Below are positions 33,596 to 41,252 of a stretch of DNA of 46,262 nt, one piece after another. Below the pieces are notes generated by a model that saw nothing but the letters and a program-made list of their open reading frames with translations, did no database searches and was not told the origin of the DNA. Both the position numbers and the translations under genes were made by a program. Each line of letters begins with the position of its first letter. Position 1 is the first letter of the stretch. The stretch comes from CAYFQV01 sp964413635 (GTDB lineage: Bacteria > Spirochaetota > Spirochaetia > DSM-27196 > PWMO01), in contig CAYPTH010000013.1 in NCBI GenBank assembly GCA_964413635.1, positions 1-46,262 on the forward strand. The letters run 5' to 3'.

Positions 33596-34867
33596 CTATC
33601 TCGCTATGCGATCGAATCCGGTGTAGGCCTGGAGGGCCTCCGGAATGTGCACCGAGCCGTCCTCTCTCTGATGGTTTTCCAGGAGCGCGACCAGAGCGCG
33701 GGAGACGGCAACGGCGGTGCCGTTGAGCATGTGGACGAAGCGATTTCCGTCTTCACCCTTCACTCGAACGTTGAGGCGCCGCGCTTGATAGTCGGTGCAG
33801 TTCGAAGCGCTGGTAACCTCTCCGTAGTCGCCTGCGTCACCTCGTCCCGGCATCCACGCCTCGATATCGAACTTGCGGTAAGCCGGTCCGCCGAGATCTC
33901 CGGCGGCAACGTCAACCACCCGATAGGGGACCTCGAGCTTCTGGAAGATCTCTTCCTCCACGGCAACGAGCTCATCGAGCACGGCTTCGGACTGTTCGGG
34001 CATGGCGTATACGAACATCTCGACCTTGCTGAATTGGTGTACCCGATACAGTCCCCGGGAGAACTGCCCCGCCGCTCCCGCTTCTCTCCGGAAGCAATGG
34101 GAAAAGCCGGCGAGACGAATGGGCAGTTGCTCGCCCTGAAATCGCTCCCCTGCGTGATAGCCGCCAAGGGTGATCTCCGCCGTCCCAATGAGGCAGGTAT
34201 CCTCATTCTCCAAGGCGTAGATATTGCTCTCGGGTCCACGGGGATTGAAGCCGGTACCCTGCGCAACTTCTTGTCGGGCAATGTCGGGGGTAATTGTTGG
34301 AGTGAAGCCGCGCTCGGTAAGAATGTCCATGGCCATCCGGACGAGGGCGAGCTCCAGGAAGACCGCCTCGTTGCGCAGGTAGTAAAACTTGGCGCCGGAG
34401 ACCTTGGCCGCCGTCTCGAAGTCGATGAGATCGAGGGATTGGCCGATCTCTACGTGATCGCGCATCCACGTTTCACGCGCCCTCGGGGTCCCCACCCGGC
34501 GGAGCTCCTTGTTGGCCGTATCGTCCTCGCCGAGCGGAACGTCGGGGTGCGTCATGTTCGGAAGCTTCCCCGCCTCCTCGTTCAGCTGCACTTCGAGGTC
34601 GGATAGGTCTTGCTCGCGCTGCGGAATCTCCTGCTTGAGACGCTTGCCCTCTTCGATCAGGCGTTGGCGCTCCGCCTCGGAGAGTTTCCCCTTCATGCGC
34701 TTGGCGTTCTCGTTGCGTTTGCCGCGGAGCTCTTCGAGCTCCCGGAGGACGCTGTTTCGCTGGTCGTAGAGCGCTACGACGCGTTCGGGGTCGGCGTTTA
34801 CGTGTCGTTTGTGGACATTCTCTTTGACACGGTCCACGTGGTCGCGGACGAACTTCAGGTCGAGCAT
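33596..34867 (-). CDS. serS: Seryl-tRNA synthetase
   Basis: Class II synthetase that charges tRNA-Ser and tRNA-Sec with serine. The 423-residue product has the N-terminal antiparallel coiled coil (about 25-105) that grips the long variable arm, motif 2 FSHCFRREAGAAG, the GEVTSASNCTDYQARR block and motif 3 NGTAVAVSRALVALLENHQ. It lacks a Shine-Dalgarno: the -10 TATGAT ends 8 nt before the ATG at 34867, so the message is probably leaderless. neuB follows 24 bp downstream. Upstream the sequence becomes unreliable at about 34921. Confidence 0.97.
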   Translation of the reverse strand: MLDLKFVRDHVDRVKENVHKRHVNADPERVVALYDQRNSVLRELEELRGKRNENAKRMKGKLSEAERQRLIEEGKRLKQEIPQREQDLSDLEVQLNEEAGKLPNMTHPDVPLGEDDTANKELRRVGTPRARETWMRDHVEIGQSLDLIDFETAAKVSGAKFYYLRNEAVFLELALVRMAMDILTERGFTPTITPDIARQEVAQGTGFNPRGPESNIYALENEDTCLIGTAEITLGGYHAGERFQGEQLPIRLAGFSHCFRREAGAAGQFSRGLYRVHQFSKVEMFVYAMPEQSEAVLDELVAVEEEIFQKLEVPYRVVDVAAGDLGGPAYRKFDIEAWMPGRGDAGDYGEVTSASNCTDYQARRLNVRVKGEDGNRFVHMLNGTAVAVSRALVALLENHQREDGSVHIPEALQAYTGFDRIAR

Positions 34868-34875
34868 ATGCGCGC

Positions 34876-34904
34876 ATCATAGCCGCGCCCGGCGAGACTG
34901 CCAA
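34876..34904 (-). promoter_or_regulatory. serS promoter, leaderless type
   Basis: Minus strand: TTGGCA (34904-34899), 17-bp spacer, TATGAT (34881-34876), eight bases to the ATG. Each box has five of six consensus bases. It lies just before the low-quality region. Confidence 0.7.
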
Positions 34905-34920
34905 CCCGCCGGTGCGGCGC

Positions 34921-35090
34921 TGGGTGCGGCGGCGGCGGCGCGGGCGGCGCCGCCCCCCCCCCCCCCCCGCCCCCCCCCCGCCCCCCCCCACCGGCCCCTT
35001 GGGCGCCCGGGTGGGGGGCCCCCCCCCTNNNNNNNNNNGGGGAGCCTGCCACCCCGCGGGTGCGGCGCGGGGGGGGGGGGGTGGGGGGGG
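34921..35090. other. Scaffold join: C-rich and G-rich low-complexity runs around 10 Ns
   Basis: A long C-dominated stretch, ten Ns (about 35029-35038), then a G-dominated stretch up to the proC stop region. Such sequence is typical of read or contig ends, not genes. About 27 bp on the left (from 34894, GAGACTGCCAACCCGCCG onward) recur with three differences on the right (from 35042), so the two contig ends probably overlap and the true gap is small or absent. No feature is called here, and linkage of serS to proC rests on scaffolding. Confidence 0.85.
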
Positions 35091-35098
35091 GGGTGCCG

Positions 35099-35899
35099 CT
35101 ACTCCATATCCCGGGCACGCTCGGCGGCCGCCGAGACCGCGTTCATGACGGCATCGGTGAGGGCCCCCTCTTCGAGTTGCTTCACCCCGGCAATGGTGGT
35201 CCCCCCGGGGGATGTAACTTTGCTGAGCATGGCCTCCGGGTGCTCGCCGTTTCCTTGCAAGAGGGTTGCGGCACCCTTGACCATCTGGACCGCTGTTGTG
35301 AGAGCCTGCTCGTAGGTGAGTCCCTCGTAGGTTCCGCCGAGGGCGAGGGCGTGGATGAAGCGAAATGCGTAGGCCAAGCCCGACCCGGACACGCCGGTGA
35401 TTGCGGCAAGAAGCTCTTCCTTGCACTCAACGGGGGTTCCCATGGCGCGGGCGGTGGCCAGCGCGTGCTCTCGGAACTCCCCGTCTCTCGTGCTCTCACC
35501 GCGGTCGAAGCTCACTCCGACCGCGGCTTCGCCGACCAGGGCGGCCAAGTTCGGCATGAATCGGCACAGTCGCCGCGGTTTGAGAAGACCATCGATGGTG
35601 TCCATGGGCGTGCCCGCAAGAATGCTGACGAGGTTCGCGCTCTGCAAGTCTCTGCCAAGTGATTCGGCGAGCTCGGCAAGATCCTGCGGCTTGATGGCAA
35701 GGACAACGATATCGGCCCACTCACCGATCTTAGCGATACGCTCGGTGAAGTCCTCCGCCCCGTCGTGTTCGACCGCCTGTGAACGCCGAGCGGCATCCTT
35801 TTCGACAACACCGACCTGAAGATCGTCGTTGTCCCGGGCCAGTCCACCCTTGATTGCCCGGCCCATGTGGCCGTAGCCAATGATTCCAAGGCGTGTCAT
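35099..35899 (-). CDS. proC: Pyrroline-5-carboxylate reductase
   Basis: Last step of proline synthesis, reducing pyrroline-5-carboxylate with NAD(P)H. The 266-residue product has the Rossmann motif LGIIGYGHMGRAI, VVLAIKPQDL, RFMPNLAALVG, and the dimer/active-site helix TGVSGSGLAYAFRFIHAL, where most family members have GSGPAY; it ends with TSPGGTTIAGVKQLEEG. The ATG at 35899 follows TAAGGA. It starts 7 bp after tpx and is the last gene of the prfA-prmC-rel-tpx-proC run. The 3' end borders the low-quality join but the stop codon is intact. Confidence 0.95.
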   Translation of the reverse strand: MTRLGIIGYGHMGRAIKGGLARDNDDLQVGVVEKDAARRSQAVEHDGAEDFTERIAKIGEWADIVVLAIKPQDLAELAESLGRDLQSANLVSILAGTPMDTIDGLLKPRRLCRFMPNLAALVGEAAVGVSFDRGESTRDGEFREHALATARAMGTPVECKEELLAAITGVSGSGLAYAFRFIHALALGGTYEGLTYEQALTTAVQMVKGAATLLQGNGEHPEAMLSKVTSPGGTTIAGVKQLEEGALTDAVMNAVSAAAERARDME

Positions 35900-35906
35900 A
35901 CGTTCC

Positions 35907-36413
35907 TTAGAGCTTGTCGACCGCGGCGAGGGCGCCTTCGTAGTCGGGCTCGTTGGCGATCTCGGGTACGAGTTGGGTATACTCCACCTTGTTGTTCGTA
36001 TCCAGAACTATCACCGCTCTCGCAAGAAGCCCGGCCAATGGACCGTCGGTCATGGTTACGCCGTAGTTCTCGCCGAACTCGCGATTGCGCAGCTGTGACA
36101 GGGTCACAACGGAGTCAATGTTCGATGCTTCACAGAAGCGCTTCTGGGCGAAGGGGGTATCACCACTTACGGTCAGAACCACTGCGTCGCCGTGCTTCTT
36201 GATCTCTTCGTTGAAGCGGCGAGCCGAAGCCGCGCAGGTCCCGGTGTCCAGACTCGGAACAATATTGAGGATCTTTTTCTTGTCCGCGAAGTCGCGGAGG
36301 GAAACGTCGGACATGTCGGCTTTCGTCAGGGTGAAGTCGGGCGCGGCGCTCCCATTGCTGGGAAGCTCGCCGACGGTATGCACTGGGGTTCCCTTAAACG
36401 TTACTTGGGCCAT
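35907..36413 (-). CDS. tpx: Thiol peroxidase Tpx (atypical 2-Cys peroxiredoxin)
   Basis: Reduces peroxides using thioredoxin. The 168-residue product shows Tpx hallmarks: peroxidatic Cys60 in PSLDTGTCAASARRFN (usual form DTPVC), resolving Cys94 in KRFCEASNI, SGDTPFAQ and the ending YEGALAAVDKL. Positions match E. coli Tpx (61 and 95). The ATG at 36413 follows AAGGAGGAG. It lies 25 bp after rel and 7 bp before proC. Probably cytoplasmic, as no signal peptide is present. Confidence 0.96.
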   Translation of the reverse strand: MAQVTFKGTPVHTVGELPSNGSAAPDFTLTKADMSDVSLRDFADKKKILNIVPSLDTGTCAASARRFNEEIKKHGDAVVLTVSGDTPFAQKRFCEASNIDSVVTLSQLRNREFGENYGVTMTDGPLAGLLARAVIVLDTNNKVEYTQLVPEIANEPDYEGALAAVDKL

Positions 36414-36438
36414 GATCTCCTCCTTCGAGAGAGTGTGG

Positions 36439-38457
36439 TTAATACGCGACCTGCTCGGTGTTGTGAGCGGTCATGTCCTGGATGTTCATCACCGACGGAA
36501 CCGTTCGAATGCGCTTCATGAGCTTCTTCACGTCTTCCCGTCGGTCCAGTTCCAGAGTAAACGACGCTTCCAGATTGCCGGAGAGGTTCTCTTCGATCTT
36601 GCCCTCGATCAGGTGTCCGTTGACCTTTCGGACCGCGCCTTCGATCTCGGAAAAGAGGTCCGACGTACGGTGGGCGGTAACCTTGAAGCGTCGGGTGGCG
36701 CGGGGAGAAACGGTCTCCCACTCCACCTCAATGGTGCGCTCATCGAGGTCTGAGATGTAGCGAAGGTTCTTACAGTCGCGGCGGTGCACGATAATGCCTC
36801 GGCCCCGAGATATGTAGCCGATGATGTCGTCGCCGGTACTTGGGCTGCAGCACTGGGCGAAGCTGATCATGACGTTACGCTCGTTGCCGATTCGGACGCC
36901 CACCTTCTGACGATCAACGAAGCGCTTCGGGGACTTGTGCTCCTCCTTCTTCGGGAGGGCGCTGTGGTGCGGATGATCCGCCTGCTTCCGGGCGACGACG
37001 CTGGAATCGATAATGAGGCTTTCGTCGTGGCGGTTGAGCCAGTGTCGGATCTTGGAGCGTGCACGCCCGGTCTTCACGTAGCGAAGCCAACTCAGGTGTG
37101 GATGCGCCTGGGGCGAGGTCATGATCTCAATGACCTGGGTGTTCTTGAGCTCTGTCTTCAAGGGGATGATCGATCCGTCCGCCTTCGCCCCGGAGGTGTG
37201 ATTTCCCACCTCCGTGTGGATGTGGTAGGCAAAGTCAATTGCGGTGGCACCGCGAGGGAGTTGGATCGCATCTCCCTTCGGCGTGAAGACGTAGATGGTA
37301 TCCTTGAGCAGCTCACGCTTGATCTCGTCCAGGAACTCGCTGGAGGTGATTCGTTGGCCGTTGAGATCCTTGACGCGGTGAATGATCTGCAAGTCCGAAT
37401 GGGCGTGGCGCTCGCTTCCGCTTGCCGCCTTGTAGAGCCAGTGAGCTGCGATCCCGTACTCGGCGGTGCGATGCATGAGGTGTGACCGAATCTGGATCTC
37501 GATCATCTTGCCCCCGTAGCAGAGCACCGTGGTGTGGAGGCTCTGATACTTGTTGGCTTTCGGCATGGCAATGTAGTCCTTGAAGCGTCCCTCAATTGGC
37601 GGCCAGAGACGGTGGACGATTCCAAGCATGCTGTAGCACTCGGCATCATTGCGGCAGAGAATGCGAATTCCAAGGAGATCGTAGATTTCGTCGAGCGACT
37701 TATTTCGTCGCTTCATTTTCTGATAGATGGAGTAGAAGTGCTTCGCCCGCGTCTCGACTTCCACGTCCATCCCCGACTCCTTGGCGGCATCGGTAATGTC
37801 GTTCTCGACGCGGAAGAGGTAATCGGCGCGCTGTCCTTTCTTCTGGGCTACGAAGGCCTTGATGTGCTCGTAGCTCCGCGGATTCAACTGCTTGAGAGAA
37901 AGGTCTTCGAGCTCGTCTTTGATCCACGAGATACCGAGTCGCCCCGCCAAGGGAGCGTAGATGTCCAAACACTCTTGGGCAATCTCTTTTCGCCGGGAGG
38001 GATCGCTTTTGTGCTCGAGGGTGCGCATGTTGTGAAGCTTGTCGGCAAGCTTGATCAGGATAACCCGGATGTCCTTCACCATGGCGAAGAGCATCTTTCG
38101 GATCGTTTCCACTTCCTGGATGTTCTTGTTCTTCGCCTTCACGGATGCGATCTTCGTGACGCCGTTGACCAGGAGCTCGACCTCGCGTCCGAATTGCCGC
38201 CGTAGCTCCTGCCGGGTCCTGCCGGTGTCTTCGAGAACGTCGTGGAGCAGAGCTGCCTGGACGGCGGTGGGGTCGAGGCGTAGATCAACAAGAATCTCTG
38301 CAACCTGAAGGGGATGAGTGAAGTAGGGTGCACCACTTTCGCGGTACTGTCCCTCGTGGAGATGCTTGGACAGCTTTCCCGCCGCAATAATCTGCTTGCG
38401 GTCTTCTTCTGAGTAAAGTGTGAGCTTCTGTTCGAACTGTCCGAGGGTCTCTACCAT
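36439..38457 (-). CDS. rel: Bifunctional (p)ppGpp synthetase/hydrolase, RelA/SpoT family
   Basis: Makes and degrades the alarmone (p)ppGpp in response to starvation. The 672-residue product has an HD hydrolase domain with intact metal residues (YFTHP, His48; LLHDVLED, His72-Asp73), a synthetase domain (RFKDYIAMPKANKYQSLHT), a TGS domain (YVFTPKGDAIQLPRGATAIDFAYHIHT) and a C-terminal ACT domain (from about 595). The intact HD motif and single copy suggest a bifunctional Rel. It starts 19 bp after prmC; a duplicated 12-bp unit at the start creates a three-codon frame directly ahead of the ATG. Confidence 0.96.
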   Translation of the reverse strand: MVETLGQFEQKLTLYSEEDRKQIIAAGKLSKHLHEGQYRESGAPYFTHPLQVAEILVDLRLDPTAVQAALLHDVLEDTGRTRQELRRQFGREVELLVNGVTKIASVKAKNKNIQEVETIRKMLFAMVKDIRVILIKLADKLHNMRTLEHKSDPSRRKEIAQECLDIYAPLAGRLGISWIKDELEDLSLKQLNPRSYEHIKAFVAQKKGQRADYLFRVENDITDAAKESGMDVEVETRAKHFYSIYQKMKRRNKSLDEIYDLLGIRILCRNDAECYSMLGIVHRLWPPIEGRFKDYIAMPKANKYQSLHTTVLCYGGKMIEIQIRSHLMHRTAEYGIAAHWLYKAASGSERHAHSDLQIIHRVKDLNGQRITSSEFLDEIKRELLKDTIYVFTPKGDAIQLPRGATAIDFAYHIHTEVGNHTSGAKADGSIIPLKTELKNTQVIEIMTSPQAHPHLSWLRYVKTGRARSKIRHWLNRHDESLIIDSSVVARKQADHPHHSALPKKEEHKSPKRFVDRQKVGVRIGNERNVMISFAQCCSPSTGDDIIGYISRGRGIIVHRRDCKNLRYISDLDERTIEVEWETVSPRATRRFKVTAHRTSDLFSEIEGAVRKVNGHLIEGKIEENLSGNLEASFTLELDRREDVKKLMKRIRTVPSVMNIQDMTAHNTEQVAY

Positions 38458-38478
38458 CTACGCCTTCATCTACGCCTT
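38455..38478. repeat. Tandem 12-bp duplication at the rel start
   Basis: On the minus strand AAGGCGTAGATG occurs twice in a row (38478-38467 and 38466-38455). Each unit carries AAGG and an ATG. The first ATG opens a frame of three codons (Met-Lys-Ala-stop) whose TAG is followed at once by the ATG of rel. Confidence 0.85.
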
Positions 38479-39310
38479 ATCGTCGGGCACGGAGTACGCG
38501 GTCGCGTTCTCCAAGGTCCCGTATTATTCTTATCGAATCAAATCCGCATTGACAGGCAAGCTTTCTTGCCTCCTCACCCTGATCGTACCCGATTTCGCAT
38601 AGAAAATAACCATTTGGCCGAAGTCGATCAAAGGCATCGGGAATCAATCGCCTCAGCACGTCCAGGCCGTCCTCGCCGCCATCGAGGGCCTCCGACGGCT
38701 CGGGCCAGCGAGCTTCCGCGAGGGCTCGATACTCCTCTCGCCTTACATAGGGCGGATTCGCCGTAATCACGTCGCAGTCGTCCACCTCCTCCAGGAGATC
38801 CGCAACGTGCAGGGCCACACCGCCTCCGAGAATCCGCGCAACGTTTAGCTCCGCCACCTCCACCGCCCCGGGCGAGACGTCGCTTGCCGATACAACGAGT
38901 CCCGGGCGCTCAGCCTTGATGGTTATGGCGATGCACCCGGAGCCGGTGCAGCAGTCGTGCAGCCGCTTGAACCGCGGCTCGGAGTCAAGGAGCTCTATGG
39001 CGGTCTCGACCAGGGTTTCCGTATCCGGCCGGGGGACGAGAACGCGCTCATCCACGTAGAAGTCGCGGCCGTAGAACTCCTTGCGACGGCGAATGTAGGA
39101 GACGGGAAGGCCGGCGAGTCGCTTGTTCACTGCACTTGCGAAGGCATCCTGGACCGAGGGGGGGACGTTTCCCTCGGGCTGAGCGAAGAGCCGTTCCTTC
39201 TCGACGCCCAAGCAATAGGCGAGCAGGACCATTGCGTCGAGGTGCGGGGTTTCGACTCCTTCGCTGCGGAGGCGCTGGGTTGCCTCACGGAGAGTGTCAC
39301 GGACGGTCAT
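38477..39310 (-). CDS. prmC: Peptide chain release factor N5-glutamine methyltransferase PrmC
   Basis: Methylates the glutamine of the GGQ motif in release factors, raising termination efficiency. The 277-residue product has an N-terminal helical domain (1-80), VLVPRPDTETLVE, the SAM site CCTGSGCIAI, and the catalytic ANPPYVRREEY (NPPY). Its substrate PrfA is encoded immediately upstream, the classic prfA-prmC pairing. The start has only a weak purine-rich site. A 46-bp gap separates it from prfA, within which GTGGCGCC and GGCGCTAC can form a short hairpin. Confidence 0.95.
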   Translation of the reverse strand: MTVRDTLREATQRLRSEGVETPHLDAMVLLAYCLGVEKERLFAQPEGNVPPSVQDAFASAVNKRLAGLPVSYIRRRKEFYGRDFYVDERVLVPRPDTETLVETAIELLDSEPRFKRLHDCCTGSGCIAITIKAERPGLVVSASDVSPGAVEVAELNVARILGGGVALHVADLLEEVDDCDVITANPPYVRREEYRALAEARWPEPSEALDGGEDGLDVLRRLIPDAFDRLRPNGYFLCEIGYDQGEEARKLACQCGFDSIRIIRDLGERDRVLRARR

Positions 39311-39356
39311 GCGCGTGTCCCGTGGCGCCTGTGGCGGCGCTACGCGGCTCTATCTC

Positions 39357-40439
39357 CTATGTCTCCGCGCTCAAGCTCTCTTCGCGGTCGGCGATCTTCA
39401 GCGCCTCGACGGCTTCATCGATCTCTCCCTGCATGACACTGTCGAGCTTGTACAAGGTTAGGTTGATGCGATGGTCCGTGACGCGGTTTTGGGGGAAATT
39501 GTAGGTCCGGATACGTTCGGAGCGGTCGCCGGAGCCGATCTGGCTCCTTCGCGCGGAGGCCCGTTCCTGTTGCTTCTTCTGCTCTTCCATCTCGTAGAGT
39601 CGCGCCTTGAGCACCCGAAGCGCCTTTGCCTTATTTTTGTGCTGCGACTTCTCGTCTTGGCAGCTGACCACCAAGCCGCTTGGAATGTGAGTCACCCGAA
39701 CGGCGGAGTCCGTGGTATTGACGCTCTGGCCGCCGGGGCCGGAGGAGCGGAACACGTCGATGCGGAGATCCTCGTTGCTGAGCTGAATGTCGGTTTCCTC
39801 GGCCTCCGGCAACACCGCCACGCTCACCGCCGAGGTGTGGATCCGCCCGCCGGACTCCGTTGTTGGAACGCGTTGCACGCGGTGTACTCCACTCTCGTAC
39901 TTGAGGTTGCCGAAAACCTCCTTGCCGGAGATGGAGAAGGTGATCTCCTTGAAACCGCCGACCTCGGTCGGACTCGAATTGAGCACCTCGATCTTCCACT
40001 TGTGCCGCTCCGCGTATCGGCTGTACATGCGGTAGAGGTCCGCCGCGAAGAGGGACGCTTCATCCCCTCCGGTGCCTGCGCGGATCTCCATGATGGTGTC
40101 CTTGCCGTCCAGTGGATCCTTCGGCACCAAGAGCAGGCGAATGCGTTGACTCAGGGAGTTTAGCTTCTTTTCGAGCTCCCCCGTTTCCTGCTCCGCCATT
40201 TCGTGCATCTCGGGATCGCTCTCGTCTTCCGACACCTGCTTGGCATCCGAGAGCTGGTCCACGAGCGACTTGTACTCATTGAACGCGCTGATGATCTCCG
40301 ACAGATGGGAGTGTTCCTGCATGAGCTCCTTGTAGCGCTTCGGGTCCTTCAATACATCCGGATCGGAGATGAGGTTTTCGATTTCGGTGAAGCGCTCTGA
40401 AAGCTCTTCCACCTTAGAAACAAGGGATGGTTGCAGCAT
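39357..40439 (-). CDS. prfA: Peptide chain release factor 1
   Basis: Recognises UAA and UAG stop codons and triggers peptide release. The 360-residue product has the codon-reading tripeptide Pro192-Thr-Thr194 (RVPTTESGGRIHTSA; PxT is the RF1 type), and the GGQ motif 236-238 in RSSGPGGQSVNTTDSAVR. The N-terminal helical domain is complete. GGAG lies about 10 nt before the ATG at 40439. It heads the run prfA-prmC-rel-tpx-proC. Confidence 0.97.
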   Translation of the reverse strand: MLQPSLVSKVEELSERFTEIENLISDPDVLKDPKRYKELMQEHSHLSEIISAFNEYKSLVDQLSDAKQVSEDESDPEMHEMAEQETGELEKKLNSLSQRIRLLLVPKDPLDGKDTIMEIRAGTGGDEASLFAADLYRMYSRYAERHKWKIEVLNSSPTEVGGFKEITFSISGKEVFGNLKYESGVHRVQRVPTTESGGRIHTSAVSVAVLPEAEETDIQLSNEDLRIDVFRSSGPGGQSVNTTDSAVRVTHIPSGLVVSCQDEKSQHKNKAKALRVLKARLYEMEEQKKQQERASARRSQIGSGDRSERIRTYNFPQNRVTDHRINLTLYKLDSVMQGEIDEAVEALKIADREESLSAET

Positions 40440-40475
40440 ACGAGTTCTACTCCAGCGCCGCCGGTGAGGGGGCGC

Positions 40476-41030
40476 CTAGCTCTTCCGCGGTCGAACGAAG
40501 CCGAAAAGGCTTCCGCAAACGCCGCCAACAATGTGTGCGAATTGGGATATCGTATCTTCTCGGATCGCGCTCACGACTTCCCGGGTCAAGTAGAGAATGA
40601 CAATGAGAATGAAGGTCAGAGGAATCTCTCCGGCGCGAATATTGGTAAAGGAGACGAGCAATATCATCATGAATACGACGCCGCTCGCACCGAGAAGTCC
40701 GGTGCTGAGGAAGATCACGTTGAGAAGTCCGGTAACAAGAGCTGTCAGGGCCATCATGAAGAGCAAGCCCCCGGAACCGTACTTCTCCTCCAAGATCGGT
40801 CCGAGTAGAAGAATGAAGGCGAAATTCGTCAGCAGGTGCGCCCAGTTCGCGTGACCAATTACGTGGGTGAAGAGGCGCACCCAGTCGAGGAGATTCGCCG
40901 GATCCATGGATGGGCCAATGGAAAAGACTGAGCGGGTGAGACCGGCCCCGAGGAGCTGGTCGAGAGCGAGCACAATGGTTGAAAGCAGGGCGTAGGTCAG
41001 CGTAACAGGCGCGTTGTAGCGAATCCGCAT
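40476..41030 (-). CDS. Rhomboid-family intramembrane serine protease
   Basis: Membrane protease of 184 residues that cleaves substrates within or near the membrane. About six hydrophobic helices are visible. The catalytic dyad is Ser116 in GASG (114-117) and His166 in QFAHIVGG, with the His-containing HANWAHLLTNF loop typical of rhomboids. I set the start at the ATG at 41030: a TTG frame from 41066 would begin on the -35 box itself. It lacks a Shine-Dalgarno and looks leaderless. A 99-bp inverted-repeat element lies directly upstream of its -35. Confidence 0.9.
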   Translation of the reverse strand: MRIRYNAPVTLTYALLSTIVLALDQLLGAGLTRSVFSIGPSMDPANLLDWVRLFTHVIGHANWAHLLTNFAFILLLGPILEEKYGSGGLLFMMALTALVTGLLNVIFLSTGLLGASGVVFMMILLVSFTNIRAGEIPLTFILIVILYLTREVVSAIREDTISQFAHIVGGVCGSLFGFVRPRKS

Positions 41031-41037
41031 GCTCAGG

Positions 41038-41066
41038 ACAATAGTCGGCAGAAAAGGGTGCGTCAA
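41038..41066 (-). promoter_or_regulatory. Rhomboid gene promoter, leaderless type
   Basis: Minus strand: TTGACG (41066-41061), 17-bp spacer, TATTGT (41043-41038), seven bases to the ATG at 41030. The -35 overlaps a 7-bp direct repeat that flanks the inverted-repeat element. Confidence 0.65.
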
Positions 41067-41071
41067 GCAAG

Positions 41072-41170
41072 AGCAATTCTAAGTCTGGGGTGCGAATCGG
41101 GGTTGATGCGCTTTCTAAGCGGAATATCGTCCACTGTGATCTGATTCACCGCCCCAGACTTAGAATTGCT
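41072..41170. repeat. MITE-like element with 19-bp perfect terminal inverted repeats
   Basis: The left end 41072-41090 (AGCAATTCTAAGTCTGGGG) is the exact complement of the right end 41152-41170. Inside, GAATC/GATTC can extend the stem and CGCTT-TCT-AAGCG forms a small hairpin. The 7-bp direct repeat GTCAAGC lies just outside on both sides (41062-41068 and 41172-41178), offset by 3 and 1 bp, like a target duplication. There is no coding capacity and no T-tract. Confidence 0.8.
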
Positions 41171-41205
41171 GGTCAAGCGACGCTGCCGACTGACGAAACA
41201 AGCCG

Positions 41206-41234
41206 TTGCTGGTATGGTCGTCCTTCCGTATCAT
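41206..41234 (+). promoter_or_regulatory. Promoter of the NDH-like/response-regulator operon
   Basis: TTGCTG (41206-41211), 17-bp spacer, TATCAT (41229-41234). GGTATG/CATACC form an inverted repeat across the spacer and -10. AGGAGG (41238-41243) follows closely, so transcription would start very near the ribosome-binding site. Confidence 0.55.
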
Positions 41235-41252
41235 ACCAGGAGGCGAAGCGAT

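Noticed and set aside
34940..35090. G-quadruplex or real homopolymer element
   Set aside because: The runs flank Ns and a duplicated contig end; sequencing or assembly error is the simpler reading.
41031..41066. TTG start at 41066 for the rhomboid gene
   Set aside because: The TTG is the first half of the -35 box TTGACG. The ATG at 41030 with a -10 seven bases upstream is the better start.
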